64,000 nt of DNA from Hymenoscyphus infarciens (taxonomy: Eukaryota > Ascomycota > Leotiomycetes > Helotiales > Helotiaceae). The notes beneath the pieces are model-generated. The model did not search any database. It was not told the origin of the DNA and saw only the letters and a list, made by a program, of their open reading frames with translations. The stretch covers positions 124,001-188,000 of the forward strand of contig LLCB01000077.1 of assembly GCA_001414345.1 (NCBI GenBank), written 5' to 3'. Made by a program: the position numbers and the translations under genes. Shown piece by piece: positions 1 through 10,627 of this stretch (position 1 is its first letter; every line of letters starts with the position of its first letter).

Positions 1-769
1 GGACCAAGTCTTGTGTAAAAGGATATGTAATGATGAGAGCAAAATGTCGGTTCGATTATGCCGACAACGTTCACCTTTTCTACCTTTAGTCCGAGGGGAA
101 AGAATGCTTGCGGCCAGTATTTTGGACACGATGATAGATGGTCTAAACCACAATCTTCGAAAGCGGCTTGATGTAGATCTCTACATCCTTTGCGTGGGGA
201 TCATCCTAAGACTCATTTCCCACTTGTCTCGTTCTCGGACGCGACTTGTATATCACTGGTCTGAATTATTTCGATCACTTCTGTCTCTTGTTCGATTTCT
301 CACGACTTATACTGCGGATCTCAAGAATCTCAATCACATTGACATTCTCCTTGACGACCTAGTCAATCTGATTGCGCTGTCCCTCTCGGCTGGCGAGGCA
401 TTCCTACCTAGCCCTGCTGCATACGATGACCTTTTCTACAAACTCGTTGAAACTGGCGAGATTTTGGTCAAGTTTCGGGATAGTTACGGTCTCGCTAGTC
501 GGCCAAGCAGTTCCATTGAGACATTGATCAGTGTGACGGAACATTATAAACAATTGTTGGCAGATGGCGCACAGGGAAGAAAAGGAAAACACTTGACCAG
601 CATACAAGTTTCTGGGGTTATCAAGCAAGGCTACGAAACTCTCAGCATCCAAGCCAAAGAAGGTTTGGATGGATGGGAGAAGTATCGAGAGGCAGACGAA
701 AGGGTCTTCTTGAAGAAGATGGCCAGGGCGGCAGTTGCGGACGTCAAGACGATGCTGATAGACGGGTGA
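1..769 (+). CDS. ARMH3-like (DUF1741, UPF0588/C10orf76 family) protein, C-terminal part only
   Basis: This is the 3' end of a gene that starts before the window; the frame is open from the first bases to TGA at 767-769, about 255 residues. The segment containing YHWSELFRSLLSLVRFL followed by a long helical stretch (DILLDDLVNLIALSLS) resembles the C-terminal DUF1741 region of the C10orf76/ARMH3 family. Animal ARMH3 binds the Golgi factor GBF1 and supports PI4KB function; that role is known for the animal protein and only inferred here. The chain is mostly helical, with no signal peptide or membrane segment. No intron is obvious in this last exon. Identity comes from remembered family features, so confidence is good but not complete. 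Confidence 0.75.
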   Translation, partial: DQVLCKRICNDESKMSVRLCRQRSPFLPLVRGERMLAASILDTMIDGLNHNLRKRLDVDLYILCVGIILRLISHLSRSRTRLVYHWSELFRSLLSLVRFLTTYTADLKNLNHIDILLDDLVNLIALSLSAGEAFLPSPAAYDDLFYKLVETGEILVKFRDSYGLASRPSSSIETLISVTEHYKQLLADGAQGRKGKHLTSIQVSGVIKQGYETLSIQAKEGLDGWEKYREADERVFLKKMARAAVADVKTMLIDG

Positions 770-2796
770 GGTTTTCTGTTATGATATGACGAAGTTTTTT
801 GGCGTTTTCGTGCATGATCAATCTGGATACCATGGGGAAAGGGCCAAATATACCACCATTTGAGGTTGCGTAAGAGGGGCCAGTTCATAGCCGAGCATCT
901 GGTATGGAGTACTTAGAATGAGGGCGTTGGGCTTGAGAGGCGGACTTTTGTCAGGTATCCGAACACTTTTGGATCGCTTGAAAGGTCATCTGGGACATAG
1001 ATTTGGCGAAGGAATGAATGGCATACGCAATTATCCCATCTTATTATGTGTAACCCAATTTCGTCCTATCAATTATAGATTTATACGGGCTGAACAGGTG
1101 TATGAACCACTAACCACTACCCCCAGCTCACCATCACATGTTTGAACAGGTGACGCCAACGTCAAACGTCGTTAATACAAGGCCCGGTCACTTGTAGGGC
1201 GGCTGAAGTGGACCTTTAAACGCGCCCGATACACGATAATCAGAGGGTGAGAGTCTAAGATGGGGTGCAGCGTTTACGGCGGATCTGTGGCACGGCGCTT
1301 GGGGAAGAAGTCCAACACAACGAATGGGAGGGAAGCGAGGCAGAAGCTTGAAACGAAACGAAGCTTGGAATTTGGAAATAATTATTTTCTGATTTGTTTC
1401 CCCGACCTCACCCGACGATGGCGGAATGTGAGTCAGGTTTTCTATCAAGAGCATCTCTTCTCTGAAAATTGCTGCTCTTGATGATGCTGTGACAGCCTGT
1501 GTGGTGTGGTGCTTGCTGTCGTAGGTTTTGAAATTCTTGATGGGATGACGAGAGGACCCTGGAATTTAGCGAGAGCAACCTGTGCTGTGGGTGGGATTGG
1601 GATTGGTGGAAGTGGTGGGGTTGCCGAGGACTTTGCACCACAAAAACAGTACTCGAGTACCTGCTTCCAACCTTTCCCGCAAATCGCAAATGGCAAAACG
1701 GGTAAACTCCTTTTGCAGCTTCTATATCAGAATGTGTGCACAGCCACCACCCTTTCCCGTCGAGCTCTGCGAGGTCTGTTGGCCTAGATGTCGTCAGGAT
1801 GCATCGGCGCGGTGGTGGGGTTGAGGTCGAGGTTGCAGGTGAGGTTGGCACAATGAATCACGGAGCTTTAAACTTCGCTCACGATAGCCTCAAGGGTCGA
1901 TCCAAGGCCGAATCACGAATAAAGGGAAGTTGCCCCCCAGCCCGAAGCCGAAGGCGACTTCTTTGAAAAGATGGGCACCATCAAACCATCTCACCGCTCC
2001 CCCATTGGTGTCCCCTTGCAGAACGATTGAGCTCGTAAGAAGAAGTGCTTAAGCTTGTTTATATGAATCATCCTCTCTGTCCACCGCATAGCATCCACAA
2101 CAACCACCATTCACATCACCACTCTTCAATATCAAAAAACATTCGCAAGTCAAAAACTACGGAGCATTCTCCTGAACTACAATTACTTTATTTGTAAGAT
2201 CAGCCCTCTCAACCCACCGCCAGAGCCGCCCACTGCCTCGGAAGTACCCCGTCGCGACGTTCTTTCTTCGCCAACAAACGACTGGCTGACAAGCTCTCCC
2301 CCACAAAGCGGTTATTTTGGGAGTGCGCCTACACAACAAAGCAAATCGCCTCAACCCCAAGTCTTCCAGAATAGACGCAGTACCAAGGGCCATTGAATTC
2401 CAAAACAAAGGGTCTTTGAGTTTCGACTCGACGTCGAGGGTCTGGCCTGATTCTTTTATTCCTTCATAAAGTGTACGTCGGCCCGCTCCACTCACTAGTT
2501 TTGTGGTTCGTCTATACCATTCACTTTTCCTTTTCCTTGCTATTGTCTTATTCATCGCGTCGTCCGTCTCATTCATAATTGGCTTTGTTCAACAAGCGAG
2601 CTTGCCTACAATCCTATTGTTATAGATTCCATTCACACCATCGTGGTTAATTATTTGCTTTCCCCCACGATACGACTTTTCTTAACCAAACACAATTAAT
2701 ATTCGCTTCACTCTCTCCTTCTTTTGCTCTCTTTCGAGACTTGTACTTTACGTTACGCGCGCATCATCACGAACGATAGAAGAAACACACACTAAG
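770..2796. other. Intergenic region and probable prm1 promoter/5' leader
   Basis: About 2 kb between the ARMH3-like stop and the prm1 start. Several open frames of 60-150 codons exist on both strands, but they are low in complexity (Ser/Pro/His rich) or antisense and I do not accept them. The last 150 bases before the prm1 ATG are pyrimidine-rich (runs of CTCTCTCC and TTTTGCTCTC around 2705-2740), typical of fungal promoters and leaders. No RNA gene or repeat was recognised. Confidence 0.6.
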
Positions 2797-5043
2797 ATGT
2801 CTCCACTGGCTGGACTTAGACAATACCTGACTTCTCACACTGAGATGTCCTCCGCAAGGAACCCCCCAAACGCCGTACCTGCGGTACCCCAAACCCTCAA
2901 CGCTGGCAACTATGAAATGGAAGATTACTCAGATCGTGGCACCGCCGCACCTCATACAGCACCGGAATACACACCATATCTCGGTCTACGAGCCCGATTA
3001 TCACAAGTATGGATCAACCGATGGACCGTACTTCTCTTTCTCATCGTCGTCCGCCTCCTCCTCGCTATCAAAGATATCAACCACTCGATAGGATCTGCCA
3101 AAACCGAAGCATTATCCGCATGCACGAGCGTCGAGAATGTTGGAAGCGCCATGGCCTCGATGCCACATTACCTCTCACAAGGTGTCAACGCACTGGCAGC
3201 TGATGGAATCACGAAAGCTGTCCGTGGTCTCATGGATATGGTACTGCTTACCGTAACAGGCGTCGAAGAAATTATCCTTTTCTACATCAACATGATGACT
3301 TCAACCTACGTCTGCCTCATCACCCTCGTTGTTGGTGGCAGTTTGCACGTTGCGATCGATATGATTGAGAAGGTTGGCGATTTCATGAACAAGACCATCG
3401 GCGACCTGACAGGAGAGCTTAGCAAAGATGCTTCCAGCTTCCAAGACTCCCTCAATAGCTTCGTCGGTAAACTTGGTAGTGTTCCATCGCTCTTCGGAGG
3501 AAAACCAGCTACACCACCAAAGATCGATCTCAGTTCCGGAATTGCCAAGTTGAACAACATTCAGATTGATCCAACCAAATTAGACGCGGAACTCACCAAG
3601 CTTAATGCATCAATTCCAGACTTCGCCGAAGTTCACAAATTTACCGACAGCGTCATTCGACTTCCATTCGAGGAAATTAAGAAACTCATCAACCAATCTC
3701 TTCCAGCATACAACTTTGACAAGTCGGTTTTCCCAGTTCCACAGAAGAAGGCGTTGTCATTCTGTACCGGCAATTCCAAGATCAACGACTTCTTCACCGG
3801 TCTTTTTGAAGTTGTCAACAAGGCTAAGATTATCTTCTTGGTTGTTCTCATTCTTGCTGCCATCCTCGTCTGCATTCCTATGGCCTGGCTCGAAATTCGA
3901 CGCTGGCGCAGAATGCAACAGCACGCACAACTCGTTCAGCAAAGCTCCTTCGATCCTATGGATGTTATCCACATCGCCTCACGACCATTCACTTCCCGAA
4001 TTGGTATCAAGCTTTCCGGAAAATTCAAGAGCCCCAAAAAGCAACTCTTAACTCGTTGGTTCATTGCTTACGCCACTTCTCTGCCTGCACTCTTTGTTTT
4101 AGCTCTTGGACTTGCTGGTTTGTTCAATTGTCTCTGCCAATACATCGTCCTCAAGGCTGTCGAAAAAGAAGTCCCTGCTATTGCGAATCAAGTCGGAGCT
4201 TTCGCTGATGAGGTAGTCACTGCTGTCAATAACGCATCTATGGACTGGGCTGTTCAATCCAACAAGGTCATCGCCAGTACTGGCGCCAATGTCAATAAAG
4301 ATCTCTTTGGTTGGGTCAACACCTCTACCACCGCAGTCAACAACACACTCAATATCTTCACCGACAAGATGAACGAGGCTTTGAACGTAACCTTTGGTGG
4401 CACAGTTCTATACAAACCTGTTACCGGACTCATGGAATGTCTCATCGGACTTAAGATTGCCGGTATCGAAAAGGGCCTTACCTGGGTTCACGATCACGCC
4501 CACATCGACTTTCCTCAATTCCGCCCTGACGTCTTCTCCCTTGGCGCAGCAGCAAGTCTCACCAATTCCACCGCCGACGACTCGTTCCTTAGTAACCCAG
4601 GAGATGCCGCAGGAGATGGAATCACCAACGCCGTCGTCAAGATCTCCAATAAGCTACAAGACGGTCTCCGAACGGAAGTCTACATCTCCTGTGCTCTCAT
4701 CCTTCTCTGGTTCTTCATCATGCTCATCGGTCTCGTTCGCGTTTTCATTGCTCTGGCGAGTCGCGACAAGACTCGTGCTGAAGGTGGACCGGTTGGATAT
4801 ACAGGCGAACATAGAGGCGGCCTGTCACCTCGTATCAACCGCAATGAATCAACCGTCTTCCCACTTTTTGGGGAGCCGGTCAGTTCTGTTCACCCTGGTG
4901 ATCGAGCCGCGGACGAGCGATGGGCTACTTCCGATTCAGAAAACGAGAAGTTCGGTGCTGTTGGTGGGCGAAGGAGTGTGGAGATGAGGAAACCGGGTCA
5001 TGAGAGAGTGAGCAGTTACGGATATCTAGATGAGAAACGATGA
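2797..5043 (+). CDS. prm1: Plasma membrane fusion protein Prm1
   Basis: Single-exon gene of 748 codons. Prm1 is a multipass plasma-membrane protein that stabilises membrane fusion of mating cells in yeast and also acts in hyphal and sexual fusion in filamentous fungi. Hydrophobic segments lie at about residues 76-91 (WTVLLFLIVVRLLLAI), 146-185, 345-366 (IIFLVVLILAAILVCIPMAW), 425-455 and 630-655. Between them are two long extracellular-type loops with several N-x-S/T sites, and a charged cytoplasmic tail ends the protein. The length fits ascomycete Prm1. The first ATG (MSPLAG) follows an adenine-rich context (ACTAAGATG); Met17 is a possible later start. No disruption is seen. Family assignment is confident from topology and overall sequence character. 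Confidence 0.92.
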   Translation: MSPLAGLRQYLTSHTEMSSARNPPNAVPAVPQTLNAGNYEMEDYSDRGTAAPHTAPEYTPYLGLRARLSQVWINRWTVLLFLIVVRLLLAIKDINHSIGSAKTEALSACTSVENVGSAMASMPHYLSQGVNALAADGITKAVRGLMDMVLLTVTGVEEIILFYINMMTSTYVCLITLVVGGSLHVAIDMIEKVGDFMNKTIGDLTGELSKDASSFQDSLNSFVGKLGSVPSLFGGKPATPPKIDLSSGIAKLNNIQIDPTKLDAELTKLNASIPDFAEVHKFTDSVIRLPFEEIKKLINQSLPAYNFDKSVFPVPQKKALSFCTGNSKINDFFTGLFEVVNKAKIIFLVVLILAAILVCIPMAWLEIRRWRRMQQHAQLVQQSSFDPMDVIHIASRPFTSRIGIKLSGKFKSPKKQLLTRWFIAYATSLPALFVLALGLAGLFNCLCQYIVLKAVEKEVPAIANQVGAFADEVVTAVNNASMDWAVQSNKVIASTGANVNKDLFGWVNTSTTAVNNTLNIFTDKMNEALNVTFGGTVLYKPVTGLMECLIGLKIAGIEKGLTWVHDHAHIDFPQFRPDVFSLGAAASLTNSTADDSFLSNPGDAAGDGITNAVVKISNKLQDGLRTEVYISCALILLWFFIMLIGLVRVFIALASRDKTRAEGGPVGYTGEHRGGLSPRINRNESTVFPLFGEPVSSVHPGDRAADERWATSDSENEKFGAVGGRRSVEMRKPGHERVSSYGYLDEKR

Positions 5044-5912
5044 TAAAAGCATGTTTGCTTGTTTTTCCCCCCCTTTGCATGAGGACTCGCTGGTTCGGGT
5101 CTGGGTCTGAGATTGGCACTTTTTATTGCATAATGTCGAATTCTCATATTTGTGCTTGCGTCGCTTTGGAGTTGGGGTATACCAGGATACGGGATTTGAG
5201 GGATTATTTCGAAAGGCATGGCATGGCATTACCTTCTGCTTCGAAACACTCATTTAGAAGACACCATCACATGATGGGCGTTCTCATTAATTGGAGGATG
5301 GGATTGGGATTACTTCAAGGGAAGGGTCTCGGTGAGGGAGGGGTTTTAAGCAGTGGAGATATCTCATTTGCTATTGGAGAAAAGGTCCGAAGACCCGGGA
5401 AAACATGATACTTCTTTTTTATCTTTTTGGGGACGTGCTAGGGATCAGGAATCAGGTTATTTGTTTAGATGAGAAGTTGAGGGAGAGTTAGAGTAGCTTT
5501 TGATGAGATATTTATGATACTGTTTGAAGAAGAAAAAAACCTTTCGTGTTCTTTCTTGCTTGTGCTTGTGATTTTTGTGTGATGAGTGAATATTCAGGAC
5601 GTGATAGTGGTTGTGAATGTAAGATCTTGAATCCGGTTATTCAATTAGCTCTCTCGAGGAAGGGTATGGTGAAGGAGGTGGGGATGAGACCAGGAGGTTA
5701 AAAAGTTCACATGGCGTGGCTGTGTATGTTTCGCCACTTGTCACTGTTCGCCCCTTCTGCCGGTTTCTTGATATCGATTTGGAGCGGGAGATTGCCGGAG
5801 AGAGCGAAACTTAACATCTCTCTTTCCGAATCGGATCTTGTTTATTCATGGTTTATTTTCCCCAAGAGGAAGTAAGAGAGAGAGTCGAGCTTTCCACCGA
5901 GTACACCTGCCT
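5044..5912. other. prm1 3' flank
   Basis: Non-coding stretch after the prm1 stop. A 122-codon open frame at 5040-5408 overlaps the stop codon and has no protein-like features. A run of short T- and A-rich tracts (5410-5580) may include the prm1 polyadenylation region. Nothing else was recognised. Confidence 0.5.
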
Positions 5913-5920
5913 TTTGTAAA

Positions 5921-7038
5921 CAGTGTAGGGAATAGTACAGTTTTCGTAGTTTTCGTCCAGTTTTGAATATACTAAATTGTACTGCGGTTTTAGTACTATT
6001 AGTAGAACTAAGTAATAAATTAATAAAACTAACTACGTAAACTATCGTAGTTTTAAAAACTATAGGTAAAAAGTACTATAAAAATAGCTTTTTAGTACTA
6101 GTAGCGGCCTAGACCTTAGCTTAGGTAGAAGTAAAAGATATAAGAGGTTAGTATATCTTTAGTATAGGTTAAGGAACTCTTACTAGCCTCTTAGAGAGTA
6201 TCTAGGCTTCTTTTAGTAGTATATTAATATTAATATTAGAATAATAGTACTATTAATAAATCTAAAGTTTATTATAATATAAGTAGTAAGAGCCTAGCTA
6301 AGAGCCTATTTAGCTTATATAAAATATTTAAATATATATATATATATATATATATAGATATTTAACGAGATATCTTAAATAATAACCTTATATAAGTTAG
6401 TATATATTATTAATTATTTCTTAATATATTAAGTGATTATTTAGCTTATAATATATATTCTTATATATATTCTTAGTAAGTAATATAGATAGATGTTTTA
6501 GTAGTAAGAAAATAAATATATATAAAGTTTTAAAGATTTATATCTCTAGAGATCTAAATCTTTTTTTAGTAATATATCCTATTTATATATATACTAAGAT
6601 TTATGAGATTAAATAAGAGATTTATATTACTTTTAAATATATATACTAAATACTAGTATATATATAGAATAATATATATATATATATTATCTTCTGATTT
6701 TTAGTAGTATATATCTTAGATATATATAAGCTAAATAAGCTCTAATAGAAAGGCTAGAAAAAATAATCTTATCTAGACGAGCTTAATTTACCTATTTTCT
6801 AGGCTTATAGTCTTACTAAAACTATAAAATTTTAATATATTATTATATATTATTATATATTATTATATAATATTTGAAAGCTACTTAGTTTATAAAACTA
6901 CGTAATTTTGCTATATAAAACTGTACTAACTGCAGTTTTAGATAAGTAATTCAAAATTAAGTAAAATTTCCTAAAAACTAACTATATAGCAAGTTAGTAT
7001 AGTTAGTTCTTTAAAAACTATACGTATTCCCTACACTG
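5921..7038. mobile_element. hAT-type non-autonomous element (MITE), AT-rich
   Basis: An 1118-bp AT-rich segment starts CAGTGTAGGGAATA and ends with its exact reverse complement TATTCCCTACACTG. It is flanked on both sides by the 8-bp direct repeat TTTGTAAA (5913-5920 and 7039-7046). An 8-bp target duplication with CAGTG-type termini is the hAT pattern. The interior has no usable reading frame, contains a (TA)n run near 6335-6355, and looks RIP-mutated. The ends are still well preserved while the interior is strongly AT-biased. Confidence 0.85.
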
Positions 7039-7749
7039 TTTGTAAATCTTGTGCGAAATCGTCTAGGACAACTACATCTATTATCCGACGAGGTTTGGAA
7101 GGATTAGGGACTAGACATCTCAATTCTCCTACACGTTCTCGCACCATGCCTTGTATTGTCTGGGAGTTTCTGAGGCAAATTGGCAATGAAATGGGTGGTA
7201 CTCAGAGCTAAGCTCGGGATTCTTACAACCCGTTCGTTACCTTGGGGAATCCAAGGTCCTAATTTTTGATTTGTAGATGTAACACTTGAGTACCAGAGCT
7301 ACTTGAAAGCCATACAGCCTATGCCAGAGTGTTTTGATCGAGTGAGAATTCTGGGGATTGGGAAATTGAGGAATTGGATAAATTACAAAGATGGGTTGGG
7401 TTCTTTTTGTGATGGGTACGGCCGATGGGTACCTTGGGTGGACATGTTGAAATTAATCTCTCACAACTGCGTAAACGATGCACACAATGCTTTCAGCTCC
7501 CTGCCCACCCGCTTTCTTCTCCCCTGTCTCGAGTCGGTTGTTGATGTATCTTACTCTCCACCCGTCGCCAGCAAGACACCACATCACACTACACAACTAC
7601 ACAACTCCAGACAAGCGCGCGCAAATTCTCAATATTCGCGATGGTGATTCATGAAGTGTTATATGATCCTCAAAATCAACTATACAGTTTTCAATCGAGC
7701 CAAGAGTGTGGTATAGCCCTTCTTTGAAATGAGTGTCTGTAGTGCGGGG

Positions 7750-7965
7750 TTGTATTTGGGGGCGAAAAATGAGTTGCGGGTAATCCAGCACTTAACTGGT
7801 TATCCAGTAAGCTACTGTACGGGTAAGCTATTCAAAAAATTGGGGGCCAAAAAGAGAGTTGCGAATAACCGGGTGGTTATCAAGTTATGCAGTAAGCTAC
7901 GAGTAAGCTATCAATTAACCATTGAACTAAAGAAATATTGGGAGCCAAAAATGAGAGTAAGCCAT
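7750..7965. repeat. Degenerate tandem repeat, about 85-98 bp period
   Basis: Three imperfect direct copies share a TTGGGGGCcAAAAA-GAG core followed by GTTGCGaaTAAcC and a CAGTAAGCTAC-gGGTAAGCTAT segment. The cores begin near 7755, 7840 and 7938. The third copy is truncated after the AGTAAGCCAT part. No coding role is apparent; it could be a decayed minisatellite or an element remnant. Confidence 0.6.
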
Positions 7966-8498
7966 AAAGAACCGAGTGAGTTTGGAGTTAGAAAGTAAGG
8001 TCGACACTTCAGTCATGTTATCAAAGAATTGTTTAAAGTTGTGGGCATGCTCAGATTGTTAGAGCCAGTTGCGGCCCCGTCTGGGGAGGCAACCTCGACG
8101 CCGCGCAAATTTACAATTCTGTGTCTCCTTCCCTCTCACTTCAGGTCAACTTCAACTCCCCTCTCTCGACCCGACTGAACTCGATGGCTCCTTCCTCGAC
8201 CCTGAGCGCGGGGAACTGAGGGAGGAGGTCCGAGGTCCAGCTAGCTCCTTCCTCGCTTCGTCCCTCGAAATCGAGCAAGAAGCTCCGAAAAAACGTCCGA
8301 ATTTCCTCCCTCGAAAGGTTGTTCTAACATTCCACAATACTCTTGTTGAAAAAGAAGTAACCTTGTTCTATTACTAATTAGCAATTAGGGATTTATTCTA
8401 GATTTTTTTAGTATTTTTCTGAGCTCAGTCAGAGATACTATTGTAGTAATAGTAGTGTTCTGCGCAGGAGGACGTTTTTTCCGTTCCTAAGAGTATAA

Positions 8499-8581
8499 CC
8501 CCCCCCCCCCCCGGGCCCCCCCTCCCATATACACACTTTTTCATCCTCGAAAACGAAGCTTGAAAGAGGGGGGGGGGGGGG
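8499..8581. repeat. C14 ... G14 homopolymer inverted pair
   Basis: A run of 14 C (8499-8512) is followed by GGG and seven more C (8516-8522). After 55 bases there is a run of 14 G (8568-8581). The two runs can pair as a perfect hairpin stem, and each strand could also form quadruplex or i-motif structures. Homopolymer lengths are prone to sequencing error. Confidence 0.8.
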
Positions 8582-9208
8582 TTTACTAAGTTTTCAACAC
8601 CCAGTATCGAAACGGAATCAGCAACATATGCAATGCCTTCGCAAACTATTATTGGGGTCTACATTAATACGCTGCCCGAGCCTTGGAAAATTGTGACCGG
8701 TGCATTCGTGATACAGAGAGGTGGTGTGACACACCAAGCCCATAACTATCTAGGGTGTTGGGGACGTGCCTTGTGGATGTGGTATTTTACAAAGGGCTTG
8801 TAGCTTTGCCATTTGAATTCGTTTTTCTTCTCTGAGCGAAAGCAACATATCTGATATTATTTCCAAATCTCAAATGCGACATGCAACAAAACAAGGAGAA
8901 GCAGATATCACTAGATACAAACCTCCCTCGAAAATTGCGATGCGCAACAAAAGATATAAATGCAGACTTCACTTGGTTTCTATCTCACTAGACACAGAAT
9001 GATAGGTGAGGCAAGACGGTTAATTTTGTAAAATAGAAAACCCTTGCCCGTAGCTCTCTCATCGCGTGCTCACACTTTGCGATGTATACTAAAAGCATAA
9101 AAATTACCTGCAGGCTGGCGTACTACGCCAGAGCTAAACAAAAATTGGGATACATTTTCATTTTTCATTTTACATAATCTATCACACATCCAAGCTCTCA
9201 GAACAAGA

Positions 9209-10627
9209 TCATTCGTCTCCATCAAGTGAATCAGGAGAAAGAGCTTCATTCTGTGCTGCAGCCGGCTCTACCTCTCCAATATCAGCGAATGGATTATCCC
9301 GGAAATTCTTGCGAAGAGTTGTCATGTCCTCCTCGGGATCCTCAATTCTCATTAGCATAACCTCGAAACGGTTCTCTTCCTCCTCGACCATACGTCCCAT
9401 TTTCTTGTCGATATTCTTCTGTCTTTGTGGACGGAGCGTACTACGCTGAACGATCGGGTAGTAATATGCACCTTTTTGACGGCGTCCGTCCTTGCCATCC
9501 GCCAAGGCAATGACAACCTCATCACGATACTTTGTCGCACCACTTCCACCTACAGTGGCAGTCTCATAAGGTCTAACTCTCCTAAATTTGAAGCAGGCCC
9601 GTCCTTGCTCATCCAGGTCTGTGTACAAAGCATCCGATTGATGATCGTTGTCGAGGATATCGAATTTTCGTTTGAAGTTCCCTGCAGTATTTGTGGTATC
9701 GGGCATGAAGAGATTGTACTGCATTTGCGCATCGGGAGCTGGGTTATTTACCGGGTCGCGTTTGTGTGCTTCTTCTATTGCCGCTTTTGCTGCTGACTCT
9801 GCTTCAGTTGGGTCGATAGGTTTAAGTATGCTGTTCTCTACACGCATATCGTACGTTGAATTAGGTGGGACGGGATTGTGGAGGAATTTGACCGAAACAT
9901 AACCGCCCATATCTGGGAACGCATCGAGATCGGGAAGTAGAGGGTACGCATCCACCAGCTGTACGCTTCGTTTTGTAGGATGTCGGGCGAGGGTTTTATT
10001 TTTAAGATTTTGGGCTGCGGTCCGGAAGCTCTGTTCGACCTGAGCTTTGATGGCTTCTGGTGACTCTTTATCTAGATTTGGAGCAGGCCTTCTTTTCTTG
10101 TTCGCCGTGCTATTGTTTATCAGAGATTTCGAGGTTGCGTTCTCGAATTTCGATTTCGAAGTATAGGAGGAGATATATTCGGTTCGGCGCAAGAATGAGA
10201 CGCCAGAGTCCGAGAACTTTGGCTTGCCGAGTGTCGAGAGAGGTCTTAGAAGTGCTCGATCGTGAGGATGAGGGACTGGCACTTGTAATGGTGCTTGGAT
10301 AGCTACATAAATAACGTGAGCATTTGCGCAATCAAAAAAAAGTGTGGCATACTTACAACTCTCGTCACCATCGAATATTCCTGGCATGCCCACCAGATCT
10401 AATGGCATACCAAGCTCGGCATCAGCTTCTATATTAAGCGGTTGATCTCGCGCAAGCCGCGACGCGAAACCAGGTGTTGTGTATTGACCGCTGGCTAGAC
10501 CAGTATTTGGAATCTCAAGGAGCTTGGGAGGATTGGGGGGCGGTGGTAGAGCATTGGAATATCGTATTCTTGCTATGTAGTCTTGTGCGACAACGCGCTC
10601 GCCACCTCGAGGTGCTGAAGACGACAT
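9209..10627 (-). CDS. PAF1: RNA polymerase II-associated protein 1, Paf1 subunit of the PAF1 complex
   Basis: Paf1 is a nuclear scaffold of the PAF1 complex, which travels with RNA polymerase II and is needed for H2B ubiquitination and H3K4/K79 methylation. The N-terminal region (VAQDYIARIRYSNALPPPP, then a TPGFASRLA stretch) and the block containing QAPLQVPVPHPHDRALLRPL are typical of Paf1. The C-terminus is acidic. The frame runs open through 472 codons, but 10303-10356 is best read as a 54-bp intron: donor GTAAGT, acceptor TTATGTAG, length divisible by three. Splicing gives GDESSIQAPL, close to the family pattern, and a 454-residue protein from exons 10357-10627 and 9209-10302. The start MSSSAPRGGER fits other fungal Paf1 proteins. 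Confidence 0.88.
   Translation of the reverse strand: MSSSAPRGGERVVAQDYIARIRYSNALPPPPNPPKLLEIPNTGLASGQYTTPGFASRLARDQPLNIEADAELGMPLDLVGMPGIFDGDESCKYATLFFDCANAHVIYVAIQAPLQVPVPHPHDRALLRPLSTLGKPKFSDSGVSFLRRTEYISSYTSKSKFENATSKSLINNSTANKKRRPAPNLDKESPEAIKAQVEQSFRTAAQNLKNKTLARHPTKRSVQLVDAYPLLPDLDAFPDMGGYVSVKFLHNPVPPNSTYDMRVENSILKPIDPTEAESAAKAAIEEAHKRDPVNNPAPDAQMQYNLFMPDTTNTAGNFKRKFDILDNDHQSDALYTDLDEQGRACFKFRRVRPYETATVGGSGATKYRDEVVIALADGKDGRRQKGAYYYPIVQRSTLRPQRQKNIDKKMGRMVEEEENRFEVMLMRIEDPEEDMTTLRKNFRDNPFADIGEVEPAAAQNEALSPDSLDGDE
10303..10356 (-). other. In-frame 54-bp intron of PAF1
   Basis: On the minus strand: donor GTAAGT after DGDES, CTCAC-type branch site, acceptor TTATGTAG. It contains no stop in the reading frame, so an ORF caller merges it into the protein as 18 Phe/Cys-rich residues foreign to Paf1. 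Confidence 0.85.

Larger units (their letters stand above)
7047..9208. other. Intergenic region between the hAT MITE and PAF1
   Basis: No supported gene. It contains a degenerate tandem repeat (7750-7965) and a C14/G14 homopolymer pair (8499-8581), listed separately. Open frames at 7303-7647 (114 codons) and 8069-8377 (102 codons, Glu/Arg/Ser/Leu rich) lack recognisable domains or start context. The stretch 8050-8330 is unusually GC-rich for the window and unexplained. Confidence 0.5.

Noticed and set aside
1408..1851. 147-codon minus-strand open frame
   Set aside because: Ser/Pro/Thr/His low-complexity translation from pyrimidine-biased DNA, with overlapping frames on both strands of similar length.
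2157..2576. 139-codon minus-strand open frame upstream of prm1
   Set aside because: It has no domain, lies antisense in the prm1 promoter/leader region and has no intron or start context; treated as chance.
5040..5408. 122-codon plus-strand open frame overlapping the prm1 stop
   Set aside because: No protein-like features; it overlaps the end of prm1 and lies in its 3' flank.
7303..7647. 114-codon plus-strand open frame
   Set aside because: Non-ATG start, no recognisable domain, low-complexity Ser/Thr/His end.
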